Shown: one piece after another, positions 20,442-30,729 of the stretch
Numbering within the stretch: position 1 is the first letter of the stretch
How the letters are laid out: each line of letters begins with the position of its first letter
Assembly: GCA_031292625.1 (NCBI GenBank)
Contig: JARLGU010000057.1
Location: 1 to 64,000 of the forward strand
Direction: 5' to 3'
Length of the DNA: 64,000 nucleotides
Source: Capsulimonadaceae bacterium
GTDB lineage: Bacteria > Armatimonadota > Armatimonadia > Armatimonadales > Capsulimonadaceae
Made by a program: the position numbers and the translations under genes
Notes under the pieces: generated by a model
Seen by the model: the letters and a program-made list of their open reading frames with translations, nothing else
Databases searched by the model: none
What the model was told of the DNA's origin: nothing

Positions 20442-21293
20442 TCAGATGACGCTAAACGTCAGCGTATACTGGGTCGTCGAACCGTTAGTCATGTTGCTGG
20501 TGCCAGCCGCAATCGGTCCCGAATTGACGTTCGCGGGACTTGTCGCACTCGCCGCCGAGCCTCCGTTGCTAACTTTCGTGCCCATAAGCCACTTAACATG
20601 TCCATCTGCCGCAAGATAGTTCGCACCGCCGGTATGGTACGGCGTCGGGGTGTAATAGCCAGAGGCCGTAAACGGCGCGCCCATATTGCCGGTCGCGTAG
20701 AGAATGTGCGTGCCGTCAGAATTGCCGCCGGCATACCAGCCGGGATAGCCGAGCTGCGCGGGGCTCTGATTCTCGTTGTAGCCCGCGACCGTGAACCAGT
20801 TGACTTCCGTACCCTGAACTTCATACAGGCAAAGGGTGTTCGCGGGCGAGTTGAGCTTTGTAAGAGACGTCGTTCCCGGATTGTTGCCATAAATAGAATC
20901 GAGGTTCTGATTATAGGCATACGACAAAACCGTCATATACGACTGGGTTGGAGTCGTCGTGTCGTCAGGACACAGAAAGACCTTTACGGATTTGACATAC
21001 GGATAGATCTGTCCCGCCCAGCCCCCGCCGCCATTGCCGCCGCTGCCGCCGGCCTGGAACATTCCACAAGGAAACATCTCGTCGTAATCCTGGGTGTACT
21101 GCGCAAAGGCAAGGCTGAACTGCTTCAGATTACTGGTGCAGGCAGCCGTTCGCGCCTTCTCCCTCGCCGTCGCAAAGACAGGAAAAAGAATTGCCGCGAG
21201 TATAGCTATAATAGCAATCACAACTAGCAATTCTATTAGAGTAAATGCGCTGTATCGCATGTTTAGTCGCGATGTATGACGTTTTACAAGCAT
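20442..21293 (-). CDS. type II pseudopilin / DUF1559-like prepilin (pseudopilin 1)
   Basis: A 283-aa prepilin-like protein: a short basic leader, then [18 protein letters not shown] as the class III prepilin cleavage and membrane helix (residues about 16-40), [14 protein letters not shown], then SNLKQ and QDYDEMFP. The C-terminal half carries the H-X-DG region ([17 protein letters not shown]) and ends QYTLTFS. Prepilin peptidase would cut before the F, and the product would assemble in a type II or type IV-like fibre. The start at 21293 has GAGG 8 nt upstream. It is a close paralogue of the pseudopilin at 25961, which shares [14 protein letters not shown] and the same C-terminus. It lies just downstream of a GntR/LacI-type regulator on the same strand but has its own promoter-like sequence. 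Confidence 0.88.
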   Translation of the reverse strand: MLVKRHTSRLNMRYSAFTLIELLVVIAIIAILAAILFPVFATAREKARTAACTSNLKQFSLAFAQYTQDYDEMFPCGMFQAGGSGGNGGGGWAGQIYPYVKSVKVFLCPDDTTTPTQSYMTVLSYAYNQNLDSIYGNNPGTTSLTKLNSPANTLCLYEVQGTEVNWFTVAGYNENQSPAQLGYPGWYAGGNSDGTHILYATGNMGAPFTASGYYTPTPYHTGGANYLAADGHVKWLMGTKVSNGGSAASATSPANVNSGPIAAGTSNMTNGSTTQYTLTFSVI

Positions 21294-21312
21294 TGTTTTA
21301 TCCTCAGTTCGT

Positions 21313-21341
21313 ACTAAATCGACCAGCCCGACGCGGGTCAA
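21313..21341 (-). promoter_or_regulatory. possible promoter of pseudopilin 1
   Basis: On the minus strand, TTGACC, a 17-nt spacer, then TTTAGT, about 20 nt before the start codon at 21293. The -35 is good and the -10 is weak. Confidence 0.45.
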
Positions 21342-21360
21342 GTTCGCATTTCGACAGATA

Positions 21361-22533
21361 TTAGGTAACCGAGACGTTCCGGTCAGAACGACCGATCGCG
21401 CCCTCCGCCCTGATGGCGTCCGGAGGAACCGCCGTACTCATTCTTTCGATCAAGAACGGCTGGAGCAGCACTTCGCGCCGCCCCGCAATGGGTTCTGAAA
21501 TCACATCCATGGCGCTCTCGGCGAGCGCGCCCATATCGCGCCCCAGCGTCGTCAGCGACGGCGACGTAAACGGGCTCAACCGATCGTCGTCAAAGCCCAT
21601 TACACTCACTTCGTCCGGAACGCGGACGCGATTATCGGCCAGCCATTTCAGGGCCGCCCAAGCGCCCGCGTCCGAAACCGTCAAGATAGCGGTTGGCCGC
21701 TCGCCCGTCTTCCAAACCGCCGGCATGGACCGGTAGGCCGCATCGTGGGCGCTTTCCCAGAACTGTGTACCCGAGGACACGACCTCGGTCGCCAGGGATT
21801 GTCTCGATGCGATGTCACGAAAGGCCTCGACGCGTTTGACGACCGAATCCGCGTTTTCCGGCTCGTTCACGAGCAGTGTAATCCGCCGGTGACCCAGCCC
21901 GGTCAAATGAGCAAGCGCAACCTCCATGCCGGCCCGCTCATCGAAGCCCACGTAGTCCGTGCGATCCGTCGCAACCGTCGTGTCCACCGAGATCGCTCGA
22001 TAGCCCCGGTCCGATAACAAATCGAGCATCTCAAGGGTCATGTCGCGCGGCTGACCGAGCAGAATAACTCTCTCCTGGTCCGCGCCGTGCTCCATCCCAT
22101 CCAGCGCATCCGAAATCCGTTGTCCCTTGAACGTGTAGTACGTTTGCAGGCGAAGCTTACGTTCGTGACACACATGCGCAAGGCTCTTAACGGCCGCGCT
22201 CAGAATCTCCGAATGGTGTCTCGCAACGAATAGGCTTACGCGAAAACTTCCCTCGCAAGACTTTCCGGGCTTGCGAACGAAGGTGCCCTTGGCCGGACGG
22301 CGAACGAGAATGCCGTCGCTTGCCAAGTCGCTGAGCGCGCGACGAACCGTAATGAGCGAGACCTCCATGCGCTTGCTCAAAGCCTGCTCGGTCCAAAACT
22401 GCTGGCCGTCCTCAAAATGGTCCTCGATCACGTTGCGAATGACGCGACGCACCTGGACGTGCAGCGGAATGTCCCGGTCACGATCGGGAAGCGCACGAAT
22501 GTCCAAAAGGTTGATTGAAGGAGGCGTTGTCAT
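21361..22533 (-). CDS. GntR/LacI hybrid transcriptional regulator
   Basis: A 390-aa regulator. Residues 20-90 form a GntR-type winged helix ([48 protein letters not shown]). Residues 95-370 form a LacI/periplasmic-binding-like sugar sensor ([53 protein letters not shown]). This AraR-like architecture usually represses sugar-use genes and releases DNA on binding a sugar. The ATG at 22533 follows its promoter by about 25 nt and has no clear Shine-Dalgarno sequence. It sits directly upstream of pseudopilin 1 on the same strand, making it the likely local regulator. The ligand is unknown. Confidence 0.88.
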   Translation of the reverse strand: MTTPPSINLLDIRALPDRDRDIPLHVQVRRVIRNVIEDHFEDGQQFWTEQALSKRMEVSLITVRRALSDLASDGILVRRPAKGTFVRKPGKSCEGSFRVSLFVARHHSEILSAAVKSLAHVCHERKLRLQTYYTFKGQRISDALDGMEHGADQERVILLGQPRDMTLEMLDLLSDRGYRAISVDTTVATDRTDYVGFDERAGMEVALAHLTGLGHRRITLLVNEPENADSVVKRVEAFRDIASRQSLATEVVSSGTQFWESAHDAAYRSMPAVWKTGERPTAILTVSDAGAWAALKWLADNRVRVPDEVSVMGFDDDRLSPFTSPSLTTLGRDMGALAESAMDVISEPIAGRREVLLQPFLIERMSTAVPPDAIRAEGAIGRSDRNVSVT

Positions 22534-22558
22534 ATTGTTATAATGTTATCGTGTTGTC

Positions 22559-22587
22559 ATTCTATCACACGCAGTTGGGCCTGTCAA
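22559..22587 (-). promoter_or_regulatory. sigma70 promoter of the GntR/LacI regulator gene
   Basis: On the minus strand, TTGACA, exactly 17 nt, then TAGAAT preceded by TGA (extended -10). The transcript leader would be only about 18 nt. TGACAAC occurs just after the -10 and again overlapping the start codon, with ATAACATTATAAC between them, which could be an autoregulatory site. Confidence 0.8.
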
Positions 22588-24334
<1,747 letters not shown>

Positions 24335-24337
24335 CAG

Positions 24338-24420
24338 GGTGTGTACATATCAAATCGCCTCGTACTACGACTCCTCCATGCAATAGAGGCGTGCAATACG
24401 AATAAAGAATTCGGAGCCCT
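24338..24420 (+). repeat. repeat family C copy 1 with a shared end motif
   Basis: GTGTGTACATATCAAATCGC at 24338 is the inverse of sequence at about 37127-37149, and 24373-24420 (CCTCCATGCAATAGAGGC through AATTCGGAGCCCT) is the inverse of 36620-36667. Both pieces thus recur, inverted, on either side of the family B element at 36675-37124. Confidence 0.65.
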
Positions 24421-24524
24421 TTCTGGGCGGTGGGCTTCTCGAACCGGCGGGCCATATTTCGTGCGCAGGAGACGGCGATTTTGTCGCAAGCAGGTGGCTG
24501 TGTCTAACCTGGAGCGAAGCGACC

Positions 24525-24580
24525 AAGAAAGAATGCCCCGGCGGCATGAGCCGTCTTGAATCTCTTCACACCATCCAGAG
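24525..24580 (+). repeat. truncated family B element (right end only)
   Basis: AAGAATGCCCCGGCGGCATG, then AGCCGTCTTGAATCTCTTC, matches the right-hand segment of the full family B copies at 33046, 36675 and 43071. The 93-bp units and the left end are missing. Confidence 0.6.
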
Positions 24581-24613
24581 TTAGTACGCCCCCCTAAGTG
24601 ACGTGAAAAACGC

Positions 24614-24650
24614 GAGCCTGCCGGACATGCAATCCGGCGGGCTCTCTTTT
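24614..24650 (+). terminator. intrinsic terminator downstream of argG
   Basis: GAGCCTGCCGGA and TCCGGCGGGCTC form a long stem (one T/G mismatch, 6-nt loop) followed by TCTTTTATTT. It is the first strong plus-strand terminator after argG. Repeat DNA occupies the 280 nt in between. Confidence 0.85.
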
Positions 24651-24779
24651 ATTTGCGGATCGACGGGCTAGAGCCGGCCCATAGGGTCGACTTCGCAACA
24701 TCCCGGATAAGATCCTCCGCTGCACGCGCCTGCGCGATGTCGGCAAATCCAAATTAATCGCAAACCAAGATAATCGCTG

Positions 24780-24808
24780 TTGACAGTCGTCCCCACCTCT
24801 GATATAAT
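24780..24808 (+). promoter_or_regulatory. consensus sigma70 promoter of the second GntR regulator
   Basis: TTGACA, a 17-nt spacer, and TATAAT preceded by TGA: a full consensus promoter with extended -10. Predicted start near 24815, about 29 nt ahead of the ATG at 24844. Confidence 0.9.
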
Positions 24809-24822
24809 GCCATCAGGATGCA

Positions 24823-24834
24823 CACTATATAGTG
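24823..24834 (+). promoter_or_regulatory. operator-like palindrome CACTATATAGTG
   Basis: A perfect 12-bp palindrome at about +8 to +20 of the predicted transcript, placed to block elongation or clearance by a bound dimer. The adjacent gene is a GntR-type regulator, so negative autoregulation is the simple reading. Flanking TGCA/CACA may extend the site. Confidence 0.6.
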
Positions 24835-24843
24835 CACACAATT

Positions 24844-25917
24844 ATGCGAACCGCGACTAAGCACCGAAACGTACGACAATACCTGGAAAACGCGATCCGA
24901 TCCGGCGAATATCGACCGGGCGACCAGTTGCCGTCGGAAATTGACCTGGCCCAGCAATACGGGGTCTCGTACATGACCGCGCGCAAGGCGGTAGCGGAAC
25001 TGGTCGCGTCCGACCTGCTGGAGCGGCGGGCGAGCAAGGGGACGTTCGTTCGCAGCGCGGCGCACGCGCGGCTGGCGACGACCACGCTGAACCTGATCGT
25101 AGAGGCGTATGAGGGACAGAGCATCAAAGAATTTTTGATGCTTGGCATCCGTCTGGCGCGGCTGCGCGGTTGGAACAGCAACGTCATCCGCCTCGGCCCC
25201 GAGCAGCAGGATCAAGCAGTGCGCGTCATACGAAATGGTGAGCTGGCGATCGTCATGATCTCCGACATTCCCGAAAATAGTTCGCTCTGGTTGGCAATGA
25301 GAGCGGCGCGAGGGAAGGCCATCTCGTTTCACTGCGATGTCTCGGCGGCGGATATCGTAACGATACATAGCAATCCCGTCGCCGACCTGCAGCTTGCGGT
25401 GGATCACCTGCGCCAATACGGACATGAGCATATTGCGCTCATGTGCCAAATGCCTCTTCCCGATCAAGCGACATCACCCGTTTATTGGCAGCGGGAAGTG
25501 CCGGCAACCGCCAACCGAGTCGTACCCCCTCTGTCGCTCGTGCCGGTTTGCGCTCCTTTGTTCGAGTCTCCGATGCGCTCCTGCTACAACGCGGTTACGC
25601 GATGCCTAGAAGACCATCCGGAGATAACGGCGTTCGTTACGAAAAGCGATGAACTCGCGATGGCAACTCTGTCGGCATGCCGCGATGCCGGGCGCCCCGT
25701 GCCAAAGACGGTCTCGATCGTGAGCCAGGGAAACTGGCATACGATGGAGTTTACGGATCCGCCGATTACGTGCGTCGACGTCAATTTCGCCGGCCAATTC
25801 GATGAAGCGGCGCGCGTATTCGATCTTGCCCTTGCAGGCAAGGATTCAGGCCCAATGCTCAGGGCTGTCGACAGCTTTCTCGTCGAGCGCGGATCGGTCG
25901 GTCAGGCTGCTCGGTAA
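24844..25917 (+). CDS. GntR/LacI-type transcriptional regulator 2
   Basis: A 357-aa regulator. Residues 1-70 form a GntR winged helix (NVRQYLENAIRSGEYRPG, LPSEIDLAQQYGVSYMTARK, SDLLERRASKGTFV). Residues 75-350 form a divergent LacI-type sensor (LRQYGHEHIALMCQ, EDHPEITAFVTKSDELA, VPKTVSIVSQGNW). It is less canonical than the regulator at 21361. The start was set at 24844, since an ATG four codons earlier is not in a better context. No Shine-Dalgarno sequence is visible in the short leader. The pseudopilin gene begins 43 nt downstream and a secreted glycosidase follows, so this regulator probably heads a three-gene unit and may autoregulate through the palindrome at 24823. Confidence 0.85.
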   Translation: MRTATKHRNVRQYLENAIRSGEYRPGDQLPSEIDLAQQYGVSYMTARKAVAELVASDLLERRASKGTFVRSAAHARLATTTLNLIVEAYEGQSIKEFLMLGIRLARLRGWNSNVIRLGPEQQDQAVRVIRNGELAIVMISDIPENSSLWLAMRAARGKAISFHCDVSAADIVTIHSNPVADLQLAVDHLRQYGHEHIALMCQMPLPDQATSPVYWQREVPATANRVVPPLSLVPVCAPLFESPMRSCYNAVTRCLEDHPEITAFVTKSDELAMATLSACRDAGRPVPKTVSIVSQGNWHTMEFTDPPITCVDVNFAGQFDEAARVFDLALAGKDSGPMLRAVDSFLVERGSVGQAAR

Positions 25918-25960
25918 ACTTGGCAGCCTCAAATGACGACGTTAGAAAGGGACAATTCAT

Positions 25961-26836
25961 ATGTGGACCAGACAATTGATCAACTGTAAGCACCGCAAAG
26001 CTTTCACGTTAATAGAACTACTCGTGGTTATCGCAATTATTGCAATACTTGCAGCAATACTCTTCCCCGTCTTCGCGACGGCGAGAGAGAAGGCGCGCGC
26101 CGCAGGCTGTACGTCCAACTTAAAGCAACTTGGCGTCGGGATGCTCCAGTATGTGCAAGACTATGATGAGACCTATCCGTCAGGGCTGGGAACTTGGATG
26201 AACGGGACTACCCTCGTTTCCAACTACCAGGGCTGGGCCGGCCAGATCTACCCATACGTGAAGGCTCTTGGCATTTACACGTGTCCAGACGACACGCTCG
26301 TTTCATCGGTCAACTGGCAAGCGCAAATGTCCTACGCGATGAATTACCAGATCATGAATGGTATTGGCGGCGGCGCAATGCAAGGCCTCAAAGCCTCGCA
26401 ACTGACAGCCGCCGCGAACACCGTTGCGCTATTTGAAGCCGAGGGTGGCCTCGCAAATGAATGTACGGTCGCAGGTCCGATCACGTGCGATGCTACGAGT
26501 CCATCAGGCGACGGCTGGCCCACCAGCGACCTCAACAATAACGGCGACTATAATAACGGCTCAACGACAACCGCGATTGTCTACGCGACCGGACAAATGG
26601 GAACGCCATTTACATCCAGCGCCGACTATGTTCCCGCGAGGCACTCGGGCGGAGCAAACTGGCTTGCTGCCGACGGACATGTTAAGTGGCTGCTCGGTAC
26701 GAAAGTCTCAAACGGCAGCAACGCTCCGGCCAGTTCGTACCAGGCAAGCCCAGCTTCATCGTACGCGGCATGCGGTGCAACAGCAATGTCCACGACGACT
26801 GGCGTACAATATACGTTGACGTTCAGCTATCTATAG
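25961..26836 (+). CDS. type II pseudopilin / DUF1559-like prepilin (pseudopilin 2)
   Basis: A 291-aa prepilin-like protein: basic leader [14 protein letters not shown], membrane helix beginning FTLIELLVV, then [16 protein letters not shown] and [12 protein letters not shown]. The C-terminal half contains [17 protein letters not shown] and ends QYTLTFSYL, nearly matching pseudopilin 1. AAAGGGA precedes the ATG. It lies between the GntR-type regulator (43 nt upstream) and the glycosidase gene (14 nt downstream), so it is probably co-transcribed with both. The role is likely in a type II-like secretion or surface fibre. Its specific function is unknown. Confidence 0.88.
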   Translation: MWTRQLINCKHRKAFTLIELLVVIAIIAILAAILFPVFATAREKARAAGCTSNLKQLGVGMLQYVQDYDETYPSGLGTWMNGTTLVSNYQGWAGQIYPYVKALGIYTCPDDTLVSSVNWQAQMSYAMNYQIMNGIGGGAMQGLKASQLTAAANTVALFEAEGGLANECTVAGPITCDATSPSGDGWPTSDLNNNGDYNNGSTTTAIVYATGQMGTPFTSSADYVPARHSGGANWLAADGHVKWLLGTKVSNGSNAPASSYQASPASSYAACGATAMSTTTGVQYTLTFSYL

Positions 26837-26850
26837 GAAGGACAGTTTCC

Positions 26851-29800
26851 ATGCGCCTATTCAAGGCACTTCTCTTGAGCGCTGCCGTTAGCAGCGCTCT
26901 CATTCCGTTGACCCTCGGCGCCGCTAGATGCGATGCGCAAGCCGCAATCGATTTCGAGGCGATGCCGGATGGGGGGCTCATAGCGGGGCCTGGCAAGAAC
27001 TCCGCCGCGGCCGCATCGGTGTCCGGCGAGGCCGCGCACGCCGGGACACGGGCCGGCAAGGTTGCCTACTCTTTCAGCAATAACGGCTACATCGAGTTCC
27101 AACTCAAAGATCCGGTGATCGTCAGCCAGACAAGCGATCCGGTCGACATTTCCATCTGGATCAAGGGCGTGGCCAAACAGGACTTCACGAACGTCGCGCT
27201 CAGGTTTATGGACGCCAAAGGAAACATATTCCAATATAATGCTCCAGGGCTTGCCGAAAAATTCGACGGCGATGGCTGGGCCAGATTTCAGATAACGCTC
27301 AACCCGCTGAAGTTCTTGGGAACTTGGGGGCCGTCGGCCGATAATCAGCTCAGGCCGCCGTTGCGCTTTTTCGGGTTCGGCGCGGAGCGCAGCATCGCCG
27401 CCCCATCGAAGGGCGTTCTGTACGTGGACGATATCAATGTGCAGCCCGCGGGAAGCGCCCAGGTCGAAGCAATTCCAGGGATCGCCCTTTCGGCCAATCG
27501 CGATATATTGATCGTGCGGACTGGAGAGAGCGTAGTGTTCCGCGCCGCATACTCGTCCGCCCCCCCGCAGTCGGGGGTAGTGCGGTACCGCTGGCGCACC
27601 CACGATTTTGACGGCAACCTCGTAGCCGAGACGCCGATCACGACAACAACAAGCGGCGCCCCACCCGATCCGTATACCGTGCGACCCACCGAGCCAGGAT
27701 TTCTCTTCGTGACTTGCGAGCTTCTCGATTCATCTGGCGGCGCGCTTTCCGAAACGCGTTCATCGCTCGTCGCGCTAGATTCGCCGGGACAACCCGCGTC
27801 CACGTCCAGCCAGCCGCCGTTCCTGACCGGCATGGGCGCACATCTGGAGCGTTGGAAACCTGCCGAGTCGCTCAAGCAGATCGAGATGATGAGACTTACC
27901 GGCTTCCAACTCATCAGGGCCGGTGAGGGATGGGGCCAAATTCAACCCGCCGAAGACACCTGGAATTGGGATGCCATGGACAAGGATGTCGATGCCCTCA
28001 AGGCCGCGCACATTCAACTTGAATATTGCCTGGCCTACTCAACAAAATGGGCCTCCACCGGCAACACGAAAACGAAGAATTGGCACGACTGGAACAACGC
28101 CCCGCCTGTCACCGAGAAATACGCCGCGTTTGTCAAAGCCGTGGCCAATCGTTATAAGCCATACGTCCATTACTTCGAGATTTGGAACGAACCGGACCTG
28201 AGCTTTTGGCTGGGCACCGCGGACCAATATGCCGAACTGCTTGGCGCAAGCGTCAAGGCAATTCACGAAGCCAACCCTTCTGCCACCGTCATGAACGGCG
28301 GGTTCTCCGAAGTCGGTTACCGCCCGACGTTTATCGAAGACGTCCTGTCAAAGACATCTCCGAAGCCTGACGTCATTGCATATCACTCCCACGGACCGCT
28401 TTCAAATTTGCCAATCGCTCGGGCGAAGGTCGTTGAGGCCGCTGCTAAAGCTGGACTGGGAACCACGCCGATCTGGATTAACGAGGCCGGCATCTCGTCA
28501 GTCGGCGGCACGAGCGTTCGCGAGCAGGCGATTACGCTTGCCAAGAAGGTCGCGACGGCGCAGGCGCTCGGAGATCGCGCTTACATAATGTACGACATGA
28601 TTGACGATGGCGTCGACCCCGTCGACTGGGAGCACCATTACGGCATCGTGTTTCACGACTTCTCACCCAAACCCGCGATCGCCTCGGTGCACACCGTCAT
28701 TGATCGCCTGTACGGCAAGGCATTTGCCGCAGCCCTGACCGCGGAGGACGACCAGACCATCTATTGCTATCGCGGCGGCAGCGAAACGACCGTCATGCTC
28801 TGGTCGAGCTTGCAAGGATCGACGTCATCGCTCCTCTTTCGTTCCAGCGCGTCGTCCGCAACCCTCACGGACGTAATGGGCCGGACCACGGCGCTCAAGC
28901 CTGTAGGCGGATGCTATACGGTTCCAATATCTTATGAACCGCATTATCTGAGCCTCCCAGGCAAAAGCGCCGCGATCGAACCGCTCGCACACATTCTCAT
29001 GGCCCCCGAGGCAACGATTCCGGAGGCGGCCGCCACCAAATACGAGATTACGATCAGAAATCCGCTGACGACGCGGCTGGCCGGCACGCTCACGCTACAA
29101 TCCGAGACGGTCAAGGCGAGTCTGACCAATGCTAAGGTCGACGTTGCTCCCGGCAAGACGCAGGTCGTCCAAACAAGCCTGACGGCGGCGGCCGGATCGG
29201 GCGCAATCCACGTTCTGCACCTGACATTGACGCCAATCGCCGGGCTTCCCACGGTTGAACGCAGTGTTCGTTTGCGAACAGCGGTCACCCTGCCCACGCT
29301 CGCTTCCGGCGAAAACCTTGAGGCGCGCGCCCCGCTGGTCACGCTCGATCAAAAGCGCAACCTCGTGAGCCTGTTCGTCGCCACGCCGATGGAGTCGCTT
29401 AAGTTCCACGGTCCCGCCGATCTTGGCGCGAAGGTGTGGATCTGGCAAGCGCCGGAAGGCATTCGAGCGCATGTGGTGGTGACTGACGATATTCACTGCC
29501 AGAACGAGCAACCGGGGAGCTACTGGAAAGGCGATTCGGTTCAGCTTGCCCTGGCGGGTCCGTCGGGCAAGATGCTCGAGTGGACCGCGGCGCTCACGGG
29601 CTCCGGTCCGCGCATCGAGCGCTCGGTCTGGCCAGACGAAATGGCCAAGGTTCCCGCTACGGAACAGGTGCAGGCGACGCGCGTGGGGACGCTGACCACG
29701 TACGACATTACCCTGCCGCGCTCGATCCCGGAAATCGGTCGCGCCATCCAGTTCGGTTGCCGGATGAGCCTGCTCGTTAACGACAACGACGGAGCGGGAC

Positions 29801-29886
29801 GCAAGGGCTGGCTCGAATGGACGCCGGGGATCGGTACGACCAAAGATCCCTCCGCGTTCGTCCCAGTCGCCTTCCGCAACCCGTAA
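26851..29886 (+). CDS. secreted clan GH-A glycoside hydrolase with C-terminal CBM9-like domain
   Basis: A 1011-aa secreted enzyme. Signal peptide: residues 1-30 (LLLSAAVSSALIPLTLGAA). About 30-200 is a jelly-roll, galactose-binding-like domain, and 210-320 is Ig-like. About 325-640 is a TIM barrel of clan GH-A type with acid/base E447 in EIWNEPDL and nucleophile E545 in IWINEAGIS. About 700-820 holds beta domains. The last 190 residues resemble the CBM9-like sugar-binding domain often found on bacterial xylanases (VWIWQAPEGIRAHVVVTDD, LEWTPGIG). Families GH39, GH5 and relatives share these two Glu motifs, so the exact substrate is not assigned. GGAAGGA lies 9 nt before the ATG at 26851, which decides the start. 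It follows pseudopilin 2 by 14 nt in a likely operon. Confidence 0.82.
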   Translation: MRLFKALLLSAAVSSALIPLTLGAARCDAQAAIDFEAMPDGGLIAGPGKNSAAAASVSGEAAHAGTRAGKVAYSFSNNGYIEFQLKDPVIVSQTSDPVDISIWIKGVAKQDFTNVALRFMDAKGNIFQYNAPGLAEKFDGDGWARFQITLNPLKFLGTWGPSADNQLRPPLRFFGFGAERSIAAPSKGVLYVDDINVQPAGSAQVEAIPGIALSANRDILIVRTGESVVFRAAYSSAPPQSGVVRYRWRTHDFDGNLVAETPITTTTSGAPPDPYTVRPTEPGFLFVTCELLDSSGGALSETRSSLVALDSPGQPASTSSQPPFLTGMGAHLERWKPAESLKQIEMMRLTGFQLIRAGEGWGQIQPAEDTWNWDAMDKDVDALKAAHIQLEYCLAYSTKWASTGNTKTKNWHDWNNAPPVTEKYAAFVKAVANRYKPYVHYFEIWNEPDLSFWLGTADQYAELLGASVKAIHEANPSATVMNGGFSEVGYRPTFIEDVLSKTSPKPDVIAYHSHGPLSNLPIARAKVVEAAAKAGLGTTPIWINEAGISSVGGTSVREQAITLAKKVATAQALGDRAYIMYDMIDDGVDPVDWEHHYGIVFHDFSPKPAIASVHTVIDRLYGKAFAAALTAEDDQTIYCYRGGSETTVMLWSSLQGSTSSLLFRSSASSATLTDVMGRTTALKPVGGCYTVPISYEPHYLSLPGKSAAIEPLAHILMAPEATIPEAAATKYEITIRNPLTTRLAGTLTLQSETVKASLTNAKVDVAPGKTQVVQTSLTAAAGSGAIHVLHLTLTPIAGLPTVERSVRLRTAVTLPTLASGENLEARAPLVTLDQKRNLVSLFVATPMESLKFHGPADLGAKVWIWQAPEGIRAHVVVTDDIHCQNEQPGSYWKGDSVQLALAGPSGKMLEWTAALTGSGPRIERSVWPDEMAKVPATEQVQATRVGTLTTYDITLPRSIPEIGRAIQFGCRMSLLVNDNDGAGRKGWLEWTPGIGTTKDPSAFVPVAFRNP

Positions 29887-29904
29887 GACGCCGGAAAGAT
29901 CGCC

Positions 29905-29942
29905 CATCGACGGCCCTCGGAAGCTTCCGAGGGCCGTCGATG
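29905..29942. other. perfect 38-bp palindrome
   Basis: Two 19-bp arms (CATCGACGGCCCTCGGAAG and its exact inverse) meet without a spacer at an AAGCTT centre, 18 nt after the glycosidase stop. As RNA it folds into a very stable hairpin. Only a mixed sequence, with no T-run, follows on either side, so it may be a transcript-stabilising 3' end or a bidirectional terminator rather than a classic intrinsic one. Confidence 0.6.
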
Positions 29943-30049
29943 CTTGTACTCTGCGTACACACAAGACGGCGCCCGGGACGATCAGGGCATGATCGCCGCC
30001 GTGTATGAAGCGCGGGTGAAAGGGATGGAGACGGATTGGAAGCGCCGCG

Positions 30050-30084
30050 AGAAAAGGCCCCTGGAGGCAAACCTCCAGGGGCCT
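30050..30084 (-). terminator. intrinsic terminator after hsp20
   Basis: On the minus strand, AGGCCCCTGGAGG and CCTCCAGGGGCCT form a perfect 13-bp stem with a 4-nt loop, followed by TTTCTC. It lies about 20 nt past the hsp20 stop codon. Confidence 0.85.
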
Positions 30085-30104
30085 AGCGCAGCGGATTAAG
30101 CCGC

Positions 30105-30572
30105 TTACTTGCCGTTAACGAGGACTTTCTTCGGCTTGATCTTCTCGGATTTTGGCAGATGAACCGTTAGCACGCCATCCTTGAAGCTCGCCGTGATCTG
30201 GTTTTGATCGATAGGCACGCCGAGATTGAATGAGCGCTGGAACGTTCCGTACGCCCTTTCAATGCGGATATAGCTGCCCTTCTTCTCCTCATCCTCGAAC
30301 TTCTTTTCGCCTCGAATGGTCAGCGTGTCGTTAGAGACCTCGATATCGAGATCTTCTTGCTTCACGCCAGGAAGCTCCGACTTCAGCACGATCTCGTTGG
30401 CGTCTTCCGCCACGTCGACAGCCGGAGCCCAGATCCCAGCGGCAGCGCTCTCGCGCAACTGACCGCGCGAACCGCCAGCGCCGCTGACGCTATCCTGAAA
30501 GAGCCGGTTCATCTCGCGCTGGAGACGACTGAGATCCTCAAAGGGATCGAACCGAACAATGCCGTTTGCCAT
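30105..30572 (-). CDS. Hsp20-family small heat shock protein
   Basis: A 155-aa small heat shock protein. The N-terminal segment FDPFEDLSRLQREMNRLF precedes an alpha-crystallin domain at about 45-145 (AVDVAEDANEIVLKSELPGV, LTIRGEKKFEDEEKKG, YGTFQRSFNLGVPID, FKDGVLTVHLPKSE). It would act as an ATP-independent holdase in the cytosol. The start at 30572 is supported by AGGAGGAG 8 nt upstream; an in-frame codon eight residues earlier overlaps that site and is rejected. It follows dnaK on the same strand with a 157-nt gap. That gap contains an inverted repeat (30638) and no obvious terminator, so it may be read from the dnaK promoter or its own. Confidence 0.95.
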   Translation of the reverse strand: MANGIVRFDPFEDLSRLQREMNRLFQDSVSGAGGSRGQLRESAAAGIWAPAVDVAEDANEIVLKSELPGVKQEDLDIEVSNDTLTIRGEKKFEDEEKKGSYIRIERAYGTFQRSFNLGVPIDQNQITASFKDGVLTVHLPKSEKIKPKKVLVNGK

Positions 30573-30637
30573 GATTGATTCTCCTCCTATTCTCAAATGC
30601 TCTTCCGCGAATCAATGCGGAAATGGTATCTGCGAAC

Positions 30638-30654
30638 TTTCCCCTATGGGGAAA
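30638..30654. promoter_or_regulatory. inverted repeat between dnaK and hsp20
   Basis: TTTCCCC-TAT-GGGGAAA, 7-bp perfect arms with a 3-bp spacer, about 70 nt upstream of the hsp20 start. It is not CIRCE (TTAGCACTC-N9-GAGTGCTAA). It could be an operator or a short transcript hairpin. Confidence 0.4.
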
Positions 30655-30729
30655 CCTGTCTAACTTCGATCTGCTCGCGCCGCCTCGGGAGCCTATCCCC
30701 AGACATCCCGTTGGCGGCAAGAGGAGCGG

